A DNA stretch of 64,000 nucleotides from Halomonas sp. KG2 (GCA_030440445.1 CP098528.1:1984001-2048000), one strand, 5' to 3'; shown: positions 18,748 to 28,051, counted from the first letter of the stretch. The notes: generated by a model from the sequence alone, not told the origin. A program made the numbers and translations.

Positions 18748-19404
18748 ATGTCGATACAATTAAATAGGTTGCAACCTGTAGGTCATGCGCTTCAAGCGGA
18801 TGATTTACTGCCAGAATGTCTCCATCAGTTTCTTGCTTGCTCAACGCCTGATGCTTGGCTGCAATGGGCGCTGGATAACCCAGAGATACTTCTTATTGAC
18901 CATGCTCAGTGTGAGAAAAAAGCCGCTTCAACGGCAATGAGCTTGCTCTATCGTTACGTTGATCAGCCGTTACTATTAAGCAAGATGTCGCAACTAGCTC
19001 GAGAAGAACTGCTGCATTTCGAGCAGGTAGTTGGCTTAATGGAGAAGCGAGGCGTGGCGTATCGTCATCTTACTGCGTCACGCTATGCCGAAGGCTTGCG
19101 CAAGCATGTGCGTAGCAATGATCCTGACCGTTTAATTGATGTGTTAATTATTGGTGCGCTCATTGAAGCACGTAGCTGCGAGCGCTTTGCGCGCTTAATT
19201 CCTTATTTAGATGAAGAGCTTGCCAAGTTCTATCGCACGTTAGTGAAGTCTGAAGGCCGTCACTTTGAAGACTATTTGCTACTTGCAAGACAGCAAACAT
19301 CGGCATCAATAGATGACAGAATCGCCTTTTTTGTGGCGCGTGAAGCGGAGTTGATTACTTCGCCAGATACGGCTTTTCGTTTTCATAGCGGTGTGCCTGC
19401 TTAA
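18748..19404 (+). CDS. miaE: tRNA 2-methylthio-N6-isopentenyladenosine-37 hydroxylase MiaE
   Basis: Non-haem di-iron enzyme that hydroxylates the isopentenyl side chain of ms2i6A37 in tRNA. The ferritin-like four-helix arrangement shows the iron ligands in E-K-K-A-A-S-T-A, R-E-E-L-L-H-F-E-Q-V, I-E-A-R-S-C-E-R-F and S-E-G-R-H-F-E-D-Y. The 218 residues are slightly fewer than in Salmonella MiaE. It is followed 30 bases later by the large regulator in the same direction, possibly one transcript, though no functional link is evident. Confidence 0.92.
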   Translation: MSIQLNRLQPVGHALQADDLLPECLHQFLACSTPDAWLQWALDNPEILLIDHAQCEKKAASTAMSLLYRYVDQPLLLSKMSQLAREELLHFEQVVGLMEKRGVAYRHLTASRYAEGLRKHVRSNDPDRLIDVLIIGALIEARSCERFARLIPYLDEELAKFYRTLVKSEGRHFEDYLLLARQQTSASIDDRIAFFVAREAELITSPDTAFRFHSGVPA

Positions 19405-19434
19405 GCCACCGCTAGTCTAGGTAGGATATGTATC

Positions 19435-22400
19435 ATGCGCGATGCTCGTGAGACAGACCAACTGACCCTGTTTGGCCATTTCTCTTTATCACAAGGAGAA
19501 GATGTGCTGACGCACTTCAGTTATGACAAGGTAAAAGCGCTGCTCGTTTATTTGTTGCTGCACCGACAGCCGGTCAACCGAGCTTCCCTCGCAGAGTTGC
19601 TTTGGCCAGACCAGGGGCTGTCATCGGGCAGAACCAACCTACGTCATGCGCTTCACTGTCTGCGTCAGTCGATGGGGGACAATGCCGAGCAAGTGTTGAA
19701 CGTATCTCGCCAGACCATCGCTTTTCAGTTGCCCGCCCACTGGCGGGTTGACTTGCATGAATTACAGCAATTGTTGGAAGGCCCTCGAGATTTGGCGAAC
19801 CTCGAAGAGGTGATGTCGTGTTATCAGGGGGATTTGATAGAAGAACTCCAGCTTGCCAACTGCAGCGAATTTCAACGCTGGTTAGTTCAGGTGCGCAATG
19901 AGTGGCGTCAGCGTGTTATTCGTTTCGCTGAACAGGTGCTAGATGCTCATGCCGATGTACCTGACAATCTATTGGAAGGTTTAGTCAGTCGCTTTTCTGG
20001 CTACGGTCCATTTCATGAACGTCTGGTACGTCAGTTGGCCGAGAAAAACCAGATGGCGGCTGCCCATGAGCAGTACAACAGCTATTTACAGTTGTTAGCG
20101 CTTTCTGGACAGCAGCCCGAACCGAGCTTTCTACAATTAGCTAATTATTGGTCAGATGGTCACCATGATCCGCGTGTATTGAGCCCGCAAGGCGCTTTTT
20201 CGCGCGTGTTGGCCGCGGATAGTAAGCCTCTTCGCGAAGATGAAATTGAGCTGCGCCAGTTATCTGTGATGGCTATCCGGCTTAAGTTACAAGGTGATTG
20301 GCAAGATCGCGCGGCTACCCGAAACTGTTTGGCGCTTCAATTAGAGCTACTGCGCTGGTTAGAACAGCAGTGTCATCACTTAGGTGGCTTCTGGTTGCCG
20401 GGCGCAACAGGTGGGCTTGGCTTGGCCTGCTTTGGTACCCATGGTCCGGCTCATCAGTTGGCAGAGCTGGTTGCGCTTTATGAGCACTGCCGTCTGGCGT
20501 TGCCTTTAGAGTCCCAACGTCACTGGGTCGGTGACGGTGATCCTCCAAAATTTGAGCTCGCCGCAGGTCTTAATAGCGGAAGAGTGGTTTATCTACCTGA
20601 ACGTCAGCTAGCTGACCCGCTTGGCCAAGTGACCCAAGTATCACTGGAGTTAATGAGTGCCGCTGAGGGTAGCGAGTTGGTGATCTCCCAAGAAGCCAGT
20701 CAGCACATGCCGCCTGCACTTGATTTGCAACCGCGGTTGGTATCTCGCTTAGTGGCTAGCGATGGCCGCGTTCGCCTGAGAGCGTTAGTGCTGGGAGTGA
20801 ATGAGGGCGGTAGAGATGCGCTACCTCCCAGTTTAGTGGGTCGAGAAACATCCCTACGCACGCTAAGAGATGCGTTGGCGAGGGCCGGCATTGGCTTGCG
20901 CCAGAGCGTACTAGTACGTGGTGCATCCGGGATGGGTAAATCTGCGCTAATGGTGGGCTTTCGCCAGTTAGAACTGAGTCGTGATGCTGCCATTTGTTGG
21001 CAGCCAACGACGCGGCTATCGGTGCTAGAGCCCTACGGTGTCGCACGTACTCTGCTCGCTTGGTATGTTGAAGCAACGCCAACCTGTGAAGCTGTTCGTC
21101 AACTGCAAGAAACGCTCTCCTTAGAGCCTTTGGAGGATGGTCGTCAGCAATTGCTTGAAGAAGCGCTCGGTGTGCGTGATGTTCAAGAAGTGGCCCAGTT
21201 AACTCAGAATGGTGAGGCTATTGAGCTAGTTGTAAAGCTGTTACACCGCTTAATCGATCATCTGGCCAGTTCACGGACATTGGTACTAATGATTGATGAT
21301 CTGCAATGGCTTGATGAACCTTCATTCAAGGTGTTGGCAGGGCTACAAGCTCGGTTGCCGATCAATACTGCCTTTATGCTGGTCGCCAGTCACCATGGCC
21401 GAGAGTCACTGCCGGTCAAATTGCACTGGGATCAGCAAATTACCCTTGGAAGGCTGGATGCGCAGCAGTCGTCTCGCTTGCTTTCTCAGTTATCCCGCCG
21501 GTATCGCATTCATTTAAGCCCGCGGCTACGCAATCAAATCATTGAGCGTTGCGACGGGGTGCCACTGTATATGCAAGAGATTTGTCGGCGTTTAGATATG
21601 GATCGCCGCGAAGGTCGCAGTGTGCAGTTTGATGAGCTGCCCAAAGGGCTATTAGGACTGCTAGCTAGCCGAATTGACCAGTTGGAAGGTGATCGGGAAA
21701 TTGCCCACATAGCGGCGGTATTAGGCAAGCGTTTCCGTCTTGATTTTCTGCAAGAGTGCAGTGGTTGGGAAAAGCCGCGACTGTGCCAAGCGATTGAGCA
21801 CATGCGCCAACTGGAAATTATCGAGCCAGTGGATAAAGACGGGGGGGAGCTGGAGCATCAGTTTAGCCACCAACTGCTGCAAGAAGCCGCTTATCTTTCG
21901 TGCCCTAGGGATGTGCGGGTTAAGCTTCATCAACAGGTAGTCACGCTAATTGAAGAACGCTTCCCTGTATGGATTAGCCGCCACCCGGGTGATTTTGCAA
22001 CCCACCTACGCCGCAGTGGCCACTACGCCAGGGGCGCTCGTTACTTTGAACTGGCCGCGCGGGAAGCCCTCAAGGTAAGCGCTAACCGTACGGCACTGCG
22101 CATGGCAGACTTCGGACTTGCTAGCCTGCGTCATGTCGATCATGAAGTTGAGCGCGAAGTGAGCCTACTGACCGTGCGTGGTCAAGCGGCCTTCGCCTTA
22201 GAGGGACATGGTTCGCCCACTGCGCATGAGAGCTTCGTGCGAGCGAGGGAGTTGCTTCGCCAGTCGGGTGGCGCCGCCACGGAAGATCCCGAAGATCTTG
22301 AGCAAATATTTTTGGTTAAGTGGGGCTTATGGGTTGGCCGAAGTCAGCGCTATGCCCACGCCGATGCATTTGCTCTTGCCTCAACGCTGGCAGACATTGC

Positions 22401-23340
22401 TGGGCGTTTAGAAGATCCGCGCTACCAAAGGCTGGCAGATTATGCGCGGGCGCATTGCGAATACTGGGCTGGTCGTATTCAGCAAGCGCATGACCACCTG
22501 GACGAAATTGACCCGCTCAATGCGCAAATGATGATTGAATGGCTGCCATTCTCTGATCATCCGCAAGTAACCGCTGCTTCTTTCCAAGGCTGGACGCTCT
22601 GCTTGCGGGGTGACTACCAGCGCGCAGAGCGGCATATCTCTTCCGCCATTCGGCTAGCTGAAAAAATTGGCCATCCAGGTACGCTTGCCATGGCGTTGAT
22701 GTTTTCCGCCGCGCTTTATCGGCAGCTTGGCCATGTGCATCTAGCTGCACGACACGCTGAGCGTGCTGCTGCAATGACGGGTACGCCCGATTTGCAACTA
22801 TGGCAAATTTCTGCTCAGGGGATTCTTGGCTGGCAGCGAGCGCTTGCGGGCGACCAAGGGGGCTTGGCGCAGGTGCGGGACAGTCTAGACCAGATGGCAG
22901 AGCTGAATGGACGTGATCGCTATCAGCGTCCGGTCCTATGGTACTCAGATGCGTGTATTGAGCTTGGAGAGTTAAAAGCGGCTGAAGATTATCTGGATCA
23001 GTGTCTGGTCATTGCTAAAGAACGCACAACGCTCTTTTTACCTGAGTTGGCAACGCAGTTAGCTAAAGTGCGCGATTTGCTCGGGCACCCTGCTAATGAA
23101 GTGAAGGCGCTGGCTGAAATGGCCATCAACCAGGCTCGGGAGCATGGAAACCGCCATCAGGAGCTTGCAGCGCTCGAACTTTGGTTGACGCGTATTGCAC
23201 CAAACGACCTGCAGGCCAAAGAAGCATTTAGACGCTTATTGAGTGAAGTGAGCCATAGTGATGCGCCAGTGCTTGTTCGTTGGGTTAGCCTGCTTGATAG
23301 ACGGTTGCCCCACGCGGTAAGTGTTGAAAACGAAACCTGA
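19435..23340 (+). CDS. Large BTAD-domain ATPase regulator with degenerate cyclase-like domain and TPR-like C-terminus
   Basis: 1301 residues, several domains. Residues 1-100: OmpR-like winged helix of the SARP type (L-L-V-Y-L-L-L-H-R-Q-P-V-N-R, A-E-L-L-W-P). Residues 100-240: bacterial transcriptional activator (BTAD) helices. Residues about 275-430 look like a class III nucleotide cyclase fold lacking obvious catalytic residues (inference from pattern). About 465-760: STAND/AAA-type ATPase with Walker A G-A-S-G-M-G-K-S near 497 and Walker B L-V-L-M-I-D-D-L-Q-W-L-D near 615. The rest is helical and TPR-like. This layout suits a signal-integrating transcriptional activator. Ligand and targets are unknown. 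Similar proteins are commoner in actinobacteria. Confidence 0.8.
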   Translation: MRDARETDQLTLFGHFSLSQGEDVLTHFSYDKVKALLVYLLLHRQPVNRASLAELLWPDQGLSSGRTNLRHALHCLRQSMGDNAEQVLNVSRQTIAFQLPAHWRVDLHELQQLLEGPRDLANLEEVMSCYQGDLIEELQLANCSEFQRWLVQVRNEWRQRVIRFAEQVLDAHADVPDNLLEGLVSRFSGYGPFHERLVRQLAEKNQMAAAHEQYNSYLQLLALSGQQPEPSFLQLANYWSDGHHDPRVLSPQGAFSRVLAADSKPLREDEIELRQLSVMAIRLKLQGDWQDRAATRNCLALQLELLRWLEQQCHHLGGFWLPGATGGLGLACFGTHGPAHQLAELVALYEHCRLALPLESQRHWVGDGDPPKFELAAGLNSGRVVYLPERQLADPLGQVTQVSLELMSAAEGSELVISQEASQHMPPALDLQPRLVSRLVASDGRVRLRALVLGVNEGGRDALPPSLVGRETSLRTLRDALARAGIGLRQSVLVRGASGMGKSALMVGFRQLELSRDAAICWQPTTRLSVLEPYGVARTLLAWYVEATPTCEAVRQLQETLSLEPLEDGRQQLLEEALGVRDVQEVAQLTQNGEAIELVVKLLHRLIDHLASSRTLVLMIDDLQWLDEPSFKVLAGLQARLPINTAFMLVASHHGRESLPVKLHWDQQITLGRLDAQQSSRLLSQLSRRYRIHLSPRLRNQIIERCDGVPLYMQEICRRLDMDRREGRSVQFDELPKGLLGLLASRIDQLEGDREIAHIAAVLGKRFRLDFLQECSGWEKPRLCQAIEHMRQLEIIEPVDKDGGELEHQFSHQLLQEAAYLSCPRDVRVKLHQQVVTLIEERFPVWISRHPGDFATHLRRSGHYARGARYFELAAREALKVSANRTALRMADFGLASLRHVDHEVEREVSLLTVRGQAAFALEGHGSPTAHESFVRARELLRQSGGAATEDPEDLEQIFLVKWGLWVGRSQRYAHADAFALASTLADIAGRLEDPRYQRLADYARAHCEYWAGRIQQAHDHLDEIDPLNAQMMIEWLPFSDHPQVTAASFQGWTLCLRGDYQRAERHISSAIRLAEKIGHPGTLAMALMFSAALYRQLGHVHLAARHAERAAAMTGTPDLQLWQISAQGILGWQRALAGDQGGLAQVRDSLDQMAELNGRDRYQRPVLWYSDACIELGELKAAEDYLDQCLVIAKERTTLFLPELATQLAKVRDLLGHPANEVKALAEMAINQAREHGNRHQELAALELWLTRIAPNDLQAKEAFRRLLSEVSHSDAPVLVRWVSLLDRRLPHAVSVENET

Positions 23341-23348
23341 GTTGGCAA

Positions 23349-23633
23349 CTAACGCGTTGTTGATTCCATCCAGTTAAGTGTGGCGAGCGCCTCTTCTCGG
23401 TGTTCGCCACACACATCAGCATCATAGTCGAACCGCTCACACACGGCAGGACGGCTAGGATCGCCAAATAACCTGCATAGATTGTCATCACTTAACTGTA
23501 CGCATCGAACGCCCGCCGGTTTGCCATTTGGCATGCCGGGTATAGAAGAGGTAATCGACGGTGCAATACAGCAAGCACCGCAGCCTGCTCGACAGGCGGC
23601 GGTGTCTGTTGTTGCGAATACGTGACTACTCAT
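23349..23633 (-). CDS. YkgJ-family cysteine cluster protein
   Basis: 94 residues, rich in cysteine: A-C-R-A-G-C-G-A-C-C near residue 14, then C-V-Q-L, L-C-R-L-F, V-C-E-R-F and a final C-G-E. This is the zinc/iron-chelatase-like YkgJ pattern (CxxxCGxCC). Its ATG overlaps the queD stop as ATGA, so it is the last gene of the queC-queE-queD unit. Function unknown; the linkage hints at metal handling for the pathway, which is only inference. It is convergent with the large regulator at 8 bases. Confidence 0.85.
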   Translation of the reverse strand: MSSHVFATTDTAACRAGCGACCIAPSITSSIPGMPNGKPAGVRCVQLSDDNLCRLFGDPSRPAVCERFDYDADVCGEHREEALATLNWMESTTR

Positions 23634-24469
23634 GGCGACGCTTCTGCCGTCGCGCCTTTATCAATCCCCTCAAAGGCTTGAACCAGTGTTTTATGGCCGC
23701 TGTGCTCTGCAATACTCTTGGCAAGCCATAAAGCAATATTCTCGACGGTTGTCGGCTTGGGCAGTACACAGCAGCGTTGTTGAGGCAGCGTGATCGAAAA
23801 TGTGCCTTGCGCAGACTGGTAACGGCAAGTCAGCTTGTCATCAATCTGGCTTTCAATATCGGCCTGTTCAAGCAGATATCGATTATCCAGCCATGCTGCC
23901 CAGCGCTGCTCAAGCGCTGGTTGACGTGCTTGATGCTGCCAGATAAACAGGCGCGAGCGGTGGCCATGGGCAATCCGCTGGCAGTTGCCGAGATGCCGTT
24001 TCAGTCCGTGAGTGTAGCCATAGGCAGCGCCGTCTATAGGCTCGTCGCTCAGCGTTAGGGTGACACTATGGACATTGGCTGGCCGTTGCTCTTGCTTTGT
24101 TAGCTGTGAGCTTAAATAGTGGGTGACACGTTCAACAGTGATGGTATCCCAGGGGAGCAAGGTAAACGCTTGGGATGGCCCGCGAACTTCCATTTCGTAA
24201 GGAGTCGCTGTTCTAATGCAGATACCTTCAGCGCAGTCAGTAACCTTAATGCCGGGCGCGTTGATAGGTACGAGCAGCGTATGGTCTAGGCCACTATCGA
24301 GTGTGCGTTTGATCCAAGGCTTAACTTCCCCGAAGTCAAAAAGCATACCATCTTCGCCTAGCTCCCCATCCAACTGAGCATCTACTTGCCAGCTACAGCC
24401 TACCAACCCTTTTGTAGGGCACCACAGTGAAACATCAATATGGCTGAGACGATTTACAAATAACGCCAT
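23630..24469 (-). CDS. queD: Two-repeat 6-carboxytetrahydropterin synthase-like protein (QueD family)
   Basis: 279 residues, about twice the usual QueD length, apparently two tunnelling-fold repeats. The first half has F-D-F-G-E-V-K (44-50) and L-D-H (61-63), as in QueD, but no C-H-G-H cluster. The second half carries the metal/catalytic motif Cys163-x4-His168-Gly-His170, with His154 upstream and V-E-N near 242-244. The canonical spacing is C-x3-H-G-H. So catalytic elements appear divided between the repeats. It should make 6-carboxytetrahydropterin from dihydroneopterin triphosphate, the first dedicated step to queuosine. Start overlaps the queE stop by one base (TAATG). Confidence 0.8.
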   Translation of the reverse strand: MALFVNRLSHIDVSLWCPTKGLVGCSWQVDAQLDGELGEDGMLFDFGEVKPWIKRTLDSGLDHTLLVPINAPGIKVTDCAEGICIRTATPYEMEVRGPSQAFTLLPWDTITVERVTHYLSSQLTKQEQRPANVHSVTLTLSDEPIDGAAYGYTHGLKRHLGNCQRIAHGHRSRLFIWQHQARQPALEQRWAAWLDNRYLLEQADIESQIDDKLTCRYQSAQGTFSITLPQQRCCVLPKPTTVENIALWLAKSIAEHSGHKTLVQAFEGIDKGATAEASP

Positions 24470-25113
24470 TACTCAAATCCTGCAATTTTGTGCGTTTGAA
24501 GCGATAGACGCCACTGGGGATTAGCCATGCAATAGGCGGTGGTTGCCTGAACCGTTGCGTGATTCTTCTGCGCTATGCCGTGGTCCATCGGCTGCAAAAA
24601 AAAGTGGTTGAAGTCCAGGTTGGCGAATTGATCGGGTGGCGCCACAGATTGTGGGAAAACCAGCTTTAACTCATCACCACGGGTCACCACCAGTGGATTA
24701 GTGCCCTTAGGGCTAACACATAGCCAGTCAATTCCTGCTGGTGGCATGAGCGTTCCATTCGTTTCAACGGCCAGTTCAAATCCAGCGTTGTGCAGTAGTG
24801 CGATCAGCGGGGTATCAAGTTGGAGTAATGGCTCGCCACCAGTGAATACCACGTAGGGCGTTGCTCTTCCCGCATGAACTGGCCAAAGGGCTTTAATGTG
24901 ATCAGCGAGTTCACGTGGTGTGTTAAAGCGCCCACCGTTAATGCCATCCGTACCGATAAAATCGGTGTCGCAAAAGGAGCATTTTGCGCTGGCGCGATCG
25001 ATTTCACGCCCAGACCACAAATTGCAGCCGCTAAAGCGGCAAAATACGCTGGCACGGCCTGCCTGAGCACCTTCGCCCTGCAAAGTATAAAAAGCTTCTT
25101 TGACGTGATACAT
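24469..25113 (-). CDS. queE: 7-carboxy-7-deazaguanine synthase QueE
   Basis: Radical SAM enzyme making the 7-deazapurine core of queuosine. The cluster motif is the expanded form found in one QueE class: Cys30, then 14 residues, Cys45-x2-Cys48 (C-S-F-C-D-T-D-F). Other features are L-Q-G-E-G near 11-15, F-T-G-G-E-P-L and E-T-N-G-T. It has 214 residues. The ATG overlaps the queC stop as TGATG, and its own stop overlaps the queD start, so translation is coupled through the operon. Confidence 0.95.
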   Translation of the reverse strand: MYHVKEAFYTLQGEGAQAGRASVFCRFSGCNLWSGREIDRASAKCSFCDTDFIGTDGINGGRFNTPRELADHIKALWPVHAGRATPYVVFTGGEPLLQLDTPLIALLHNAGFELAVETNGTLMPPAGIDWLCVSPKGTNPLVVTRGDELKLVFPQSVAPPDQFANLDFNHFFLQPMDHGIAQKNHATVQATTAYCMANPQWRLSLQTHKIAGFE

Positions 25114-25823
25114 CAGTCGATAACCTGTGCAGGAGTCGATTCATACGCCAGTGGGTCTGCAACATCATTAGCTGCAAACGCCGCCAGACGTTCACGGCAG
25201 CTGCCACACTTGCCGCAAGCCAGCGCACGTCCTTCATAGCAGGTCCAGGTATCACGGTAGTTCAAGCCCATTGCTAAACCATCACGCAAGATATCGGCTT
25301 TGCTCGATGCTAGATAAGGTGCATGCAGCGTTACCGGTTCAAAATTAGCGATGCCAGCGACCTGATTCATTGCGTTAACAAATTCAGGGCGGCAGTCAGG
25401 GTAGAGAATATGATCACCGCCGTGGGCGCCGTAATCGACACGCCCCGCCCCGACATTAACCGCTTTAGCAATAGCTAACGAAAGCAGAATCATATTGCGA
25501 TTAGGGACAACGGTGGTAGAGAGGTTATCAGCAGCGTAGTCACCTTCAGGCATTGATATATCTGGGTTGGTCAGCGCTGAGTTATCAATTAAACCGTGAA
25601 TAGCACGTATATCAACGACTTGATGGGGAATATTGTGCTGCTTACAAACGGCTTTCGCTATGTCCAGTTCTTTGGCGTGGCGTTGGCCATAATCAAATGA
25701 GAGCGCATGAACCTCGAGCCCTTCTTTTATTGCGCGGTGAAGAACGGTATAGGAGTCCATGCCGCCGGAATAAATCACAACGGTAGATGACGCGTCTGCG
25801 CCAGAGGTAGGGGGTAACGACAT
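25113..25823 (-). CDS. queC: 7-cyano-7-deazaguanine synthase QueC
   Basis: ATP-dependent conversion of carboxy-deazaguanine to preQ0. The PP-loop is Y-S-G-G-M-D-S-Y near residues 18-25, [10 protein letters not shown] follows, and the zinc site near the C-terminus is [15 protein letters not shown]. It has 236 residues and is the first gene of the queC-queE-queD-ykgJ operon. The leader upstream contains two stem-loops (25860-25901). The ribosome site is weak. Confidence 0.96.
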   Translation of the reverse strand: MSLPPTSGADASSTVVIYSGGMDSYTVLHRAIKEGLEVHALSFDYGQRHAKELDIAKAVCKQHNIPHQVVDIRAIHGLIDNSALTNPDISMPEGDYAADNLSTTVVPNRNMILLSLAIAKAVNVGAGRVDYGAHGGDHILYPDCRPEFVNAMNQVAGIANFEPVTLHAPYLASSKADILRDGLAMGLNYRDTWTCYEGRALACGKCGSCRERLAAFAANDVADPLAYESTPAQVID

Positions 25824-25859
25824 AATAATTACTCATTGGCCGGAGAATTTATTGAGTGC

Positions 25860-25901
25860 TTTAGCGTCGCGCTAAATGAGATTCCGGGGTCCGGTCCGGA
25901 A
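25860..25901 (-). promoter_or_regulatory. Two stem-loops in the queC leader
   Basis: TTTAGCG/CGCTAAA with a 3-base loop (25860-25876) and TTCCGG/CCGGAA with an 8-base loop (25882-25901) lie 37-78 bases upstream of the queC start. They do not fit the preQ1 riboswitch consensus as I know it. They could be a leader regulatory element or promoter-proximal operators; whether they are transcribed is unknown. Confidence 0.35.
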
Positions 25902-26026
25902 GGACGGCAGTTTACGCAATGCGGGCTTGTCTGGCCAGTGGTAGCGGCAATTGGTACCATTTTCTGTTCGGTATGCGCATGGGTCAACATGCTAAGCTAA
26001 TCCTTCTAGTCGTAAGGGATGAATCC

Positions 26027-26443
26027 ATGGCCACCATAGAACATAGCGAAATTATTAATGCTCAGCCTGAAAGAGTATTTGAACTGCTGAGTCGAGTTGA
26101 AGATTTTGCTGATTATTCTGATCTCATTAGATCAATTGATACCTTAGGCGATAACCGTTATCGCTGGCATGTCCATGCGGTGGGTATGGATTGGTCATTT
26201 GATGTGGCAGTAACCGAGATCAAACCACCTTATGTGCTGGCATGGGAATCATTGGAAGGCGTTAAAAACCAAGGTCGTTATCAATTGCGTGAAGTGCCGG
26301 AGGGGACAGAGGTATCGCTTACGCTGAGTTATGAAATCCGTAATCGATTGATGGAAAAAGCGGTGAACCGTGCTGCAAAGCCATTAGTGGGAAAAGTGAG
26401 TAGGCAAATTCTTGAGCGCGTTGAAGCTCGCCTCAACAGTTAA
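26027..26443 (+). CDS. SRPBCC-fold (polyketide cyclase/dehydrase-like) protein
   Basis: 138 residues with the START/SRPBCC pattern: an N-terminal strand followed by A-Q-P-E-R-V-F-E-L-L-S-R-V-E-D-F-A-D-Y, strands ending L-A-W-E-S-L-E-G, and a long C-terminal helix. Such proteins bind small hydrophobic ligands or act as coenzyme Q chaperones. This one is not clearly the RatA/Coq10 type, so the role is open. The ATG at 26027 with AAGGGA upstream is chosen; the frame is open earlier, but that part has no fold similarity. Confidence 0.75.
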   Translation: MATIEHSEIINAQPERVFELLSRVEDFADYSDLIRSIDTLGDNRYRWHVHAVGMDWSFDVAVTEIKPPYVLAWESLEGVKNQGRYQLREVPEGTEVSLTLSYEIRNRLMEKAVNRAAKPLVGKVSRQILERVEARLNS

Positions 26444-26496
26444 TGGCTACATTGGCGCCGTTAGTGAGCGGCGCGCAAAGAGGTGTTCAACAGCAA

Positions 26497-26736
26497 TCAA
26501 GCTCGTTTATGCATCGAGGCATCAAGGTGGTCGACAACTTCGGCCCAGTCGGCATCATCTTCTACGGCCTCACGAAGAAAATCAGCTTGACCTTCGTTCC
26601 AGCAGGGAGCCTCTGCGAGCGGCATTTCTTTGGGAAGGGGGGAGTGGCGTTGAATAAAGTGCTCGATGGACTCTGCATCCGAGCGTAGCCCGAGTTGTTC
26701 AAATAGCTCGCTAAAATAGTGTACAGGCTGTTCCAT
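26497..26736 (-). CDS. DUF2789 family protein
   Basis: 79 residues with the DUF2789 pattern: an N-terminal L-F-E-Q-L-G-L helix, H-S-P-L near the middle, then A-P-C-W and F-L-R-E-A-V-E-D-D-A-D-W-A-E-V-V-D. Small acidic cytoplasmic protein of unknown function, common in gammaproteobacteria. An AAGGAA site precedes the ATG. It is convergent with the SRPBCC gene; a stem-loop GCGCCG/CGGCGC (26455-26474) sits between them. Confidence 0.85.
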   Translation of the reverse strand: MEQPVHYFSELFEQLGLRSDAESIEHFIQRHSPLPKEMPLAEAPCWNEGQADFLREAVEDDADWAEVVDHLDASMHKRA

Positions 26737-26824
26737 ACGCTGCTTTCCTTTTGGTTGTTAGCGTATGTTTAAACATAGCGTGTATAAGTGACTACGCCAG
26801 TGCGAATTGATCGACGTGCGGTGT

Positions 26825-27895
26825 TTAGCGCTCGCCGACAAGTGGCGTTAAAAATCGCTGGCGTCGAATGTCCATGGAAAGGGGTTGAGCCAATAGGTGA
26901 ACAAGTTTGGTGAAAGCGGCTTCCGGCGTCATGTTATCTCCAGACAGTAAGCCCGCTTCAGCTAGGCCATGGCCCGCTGCGTACTCGCCCATATGAATGC
27001 TGCCCTGGGGGCACTGGCTAATCGCGGCCAGCAGTTTTCCTTCGCCACTGGCGTTAGCAATGACATCAATAATTGCAGGGTCGTTGGGTATATTACCTGC
27101 TCCCCAAAGCTGCAGTAGAGCCCCCTTAACGCGTGAATCACCAAGCAGGGCTTCCAGTTGCCAAGGTGATATGCCGGGCCACAATGCTAGTCTGATAACG
27201 GCGCCATCGGAGACGGCTTGATAGTCTGAAAGCTCAAAGCGGGGCGCGCCGCGTTGCTGAAACCCTAAACCTCTACTTGGGTAATAAATGAAGTCTTCGC
27301 CAACGCGTTCACCGATACAGGGATAGCTTGGTGAGATAAATGCATCTAAGGATTCCGTGTGCTGTTTAATCGCTCGTGAGCCCCTCAGAAGGCGATTTGA
27401 AAAGTAGATCGCCACCTCTTGTAACTCAACGTTTGCAGCAAACCTTAATGCTCCGTAAAGGTTGCCGATCGCATCGCTATCAATCATTTCAAGAGGATGC
27501 ATAGAGCCTGTTAACACAACCGGGCGGTCAATCCCCTGTAGTTGGTAGGCAAGACTCGACGCGGTCCAGCTTAGGGTATCCGTGCCATGGATAACGACAA
27601 ATCCACGGTAGTTGGCTAAGTGGGCAGCAATATCATTGGCAATCTGTTGCCAAGTCAGCGGTGTCGCTGCACTTGAGTCGATCAATGATGCATAACTAAG
27701 CACGTCATAAGCGGGAAGGGCATGTTGGTGCAGTATCGGAAGCTGGCTTAGTGCGTCTGCCATGCGATCTTGAAAATTCCCCCCTGGGGCTAGTCCCTTT
27801 ACATTTGGCTGCATGCCAATGGTGCCGCCAGTATAGATGACCAGTACACGTTCTTGAGTGGGGGCGGCGTTTGCCAGGGGGGAAGTGATGCTCAT
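26825..27895 (-). CDS. ansA: Type I L-asparaginase
   Basis: Cytoplasmic-type asparaginase hydrolysing asparagine to aspartate and ammonia. The two catalytic threonine motifs are present: Y-T-G-G-T-I-G-M near residues 21-28 and I-H-G-T-D-T-L-S-W-T-A-S near 103-114. V-L-T-G-S-M follows. The 356 residues are slightly longer than E. coli AnsA (338), the excess being an N-terminal tail without signal-peptide character. The ribosome site is AGGAAACGG. It appears monocistronic. Confidence 0.93.
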   Translation of the reverse strand: MSITSPLANAAPTQERVLVIYTGGTIGMQPNVKGLAPGGNFQDRMADALSQLPILHQHALPAYDVLSYASLIDSSAATPLTWQQIANDIAAHLANYRGFVVIHGTDTLSWTASSLAYQLQGIDRPVVLTGSMHPLEMIDSDAIGNLYGALRFAANVELQEVAIYFSNRLLRGSRAIKQHTESLDAFISPSYPCIGERVGEDFIYYPSRGLGFQQRGAPRFELSDYQAVSDGAVIRLALWPGISPWQLEALLGDSRVKGALLQLWGAGNIPNDPAIIDVIANASGEGKLLAAISQCPQGSIHMGEYAAGHGLAEAGLLSGDNMTPEAAFTKLVHLLAQPLSMDIRRQRFLTPLVGER

Positions 27896-28051
27896 AGCCG
27901 TTTCCTGAATTGGGCGAATCTAAAGGGGTGTTTCTCAATCGTAGCATCTAAGTAAGTGTGTCTAAGTGCTTGTGTCTAATAAGTGTCCGTGGCTCAGTAT
28001 GCTATTGAAACAGGCTCTGCAAACTGAGGCAGGTATTGCCATGTACGACTG

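Noticed and set aside
25824..25918. preQ1 riboswitch upstream of queC
   Set aside because: The two stems and loops do not match the short H-type pseudoknot consensus of preQ1 riboswitches, and no A-rich tail pairs with the loop.
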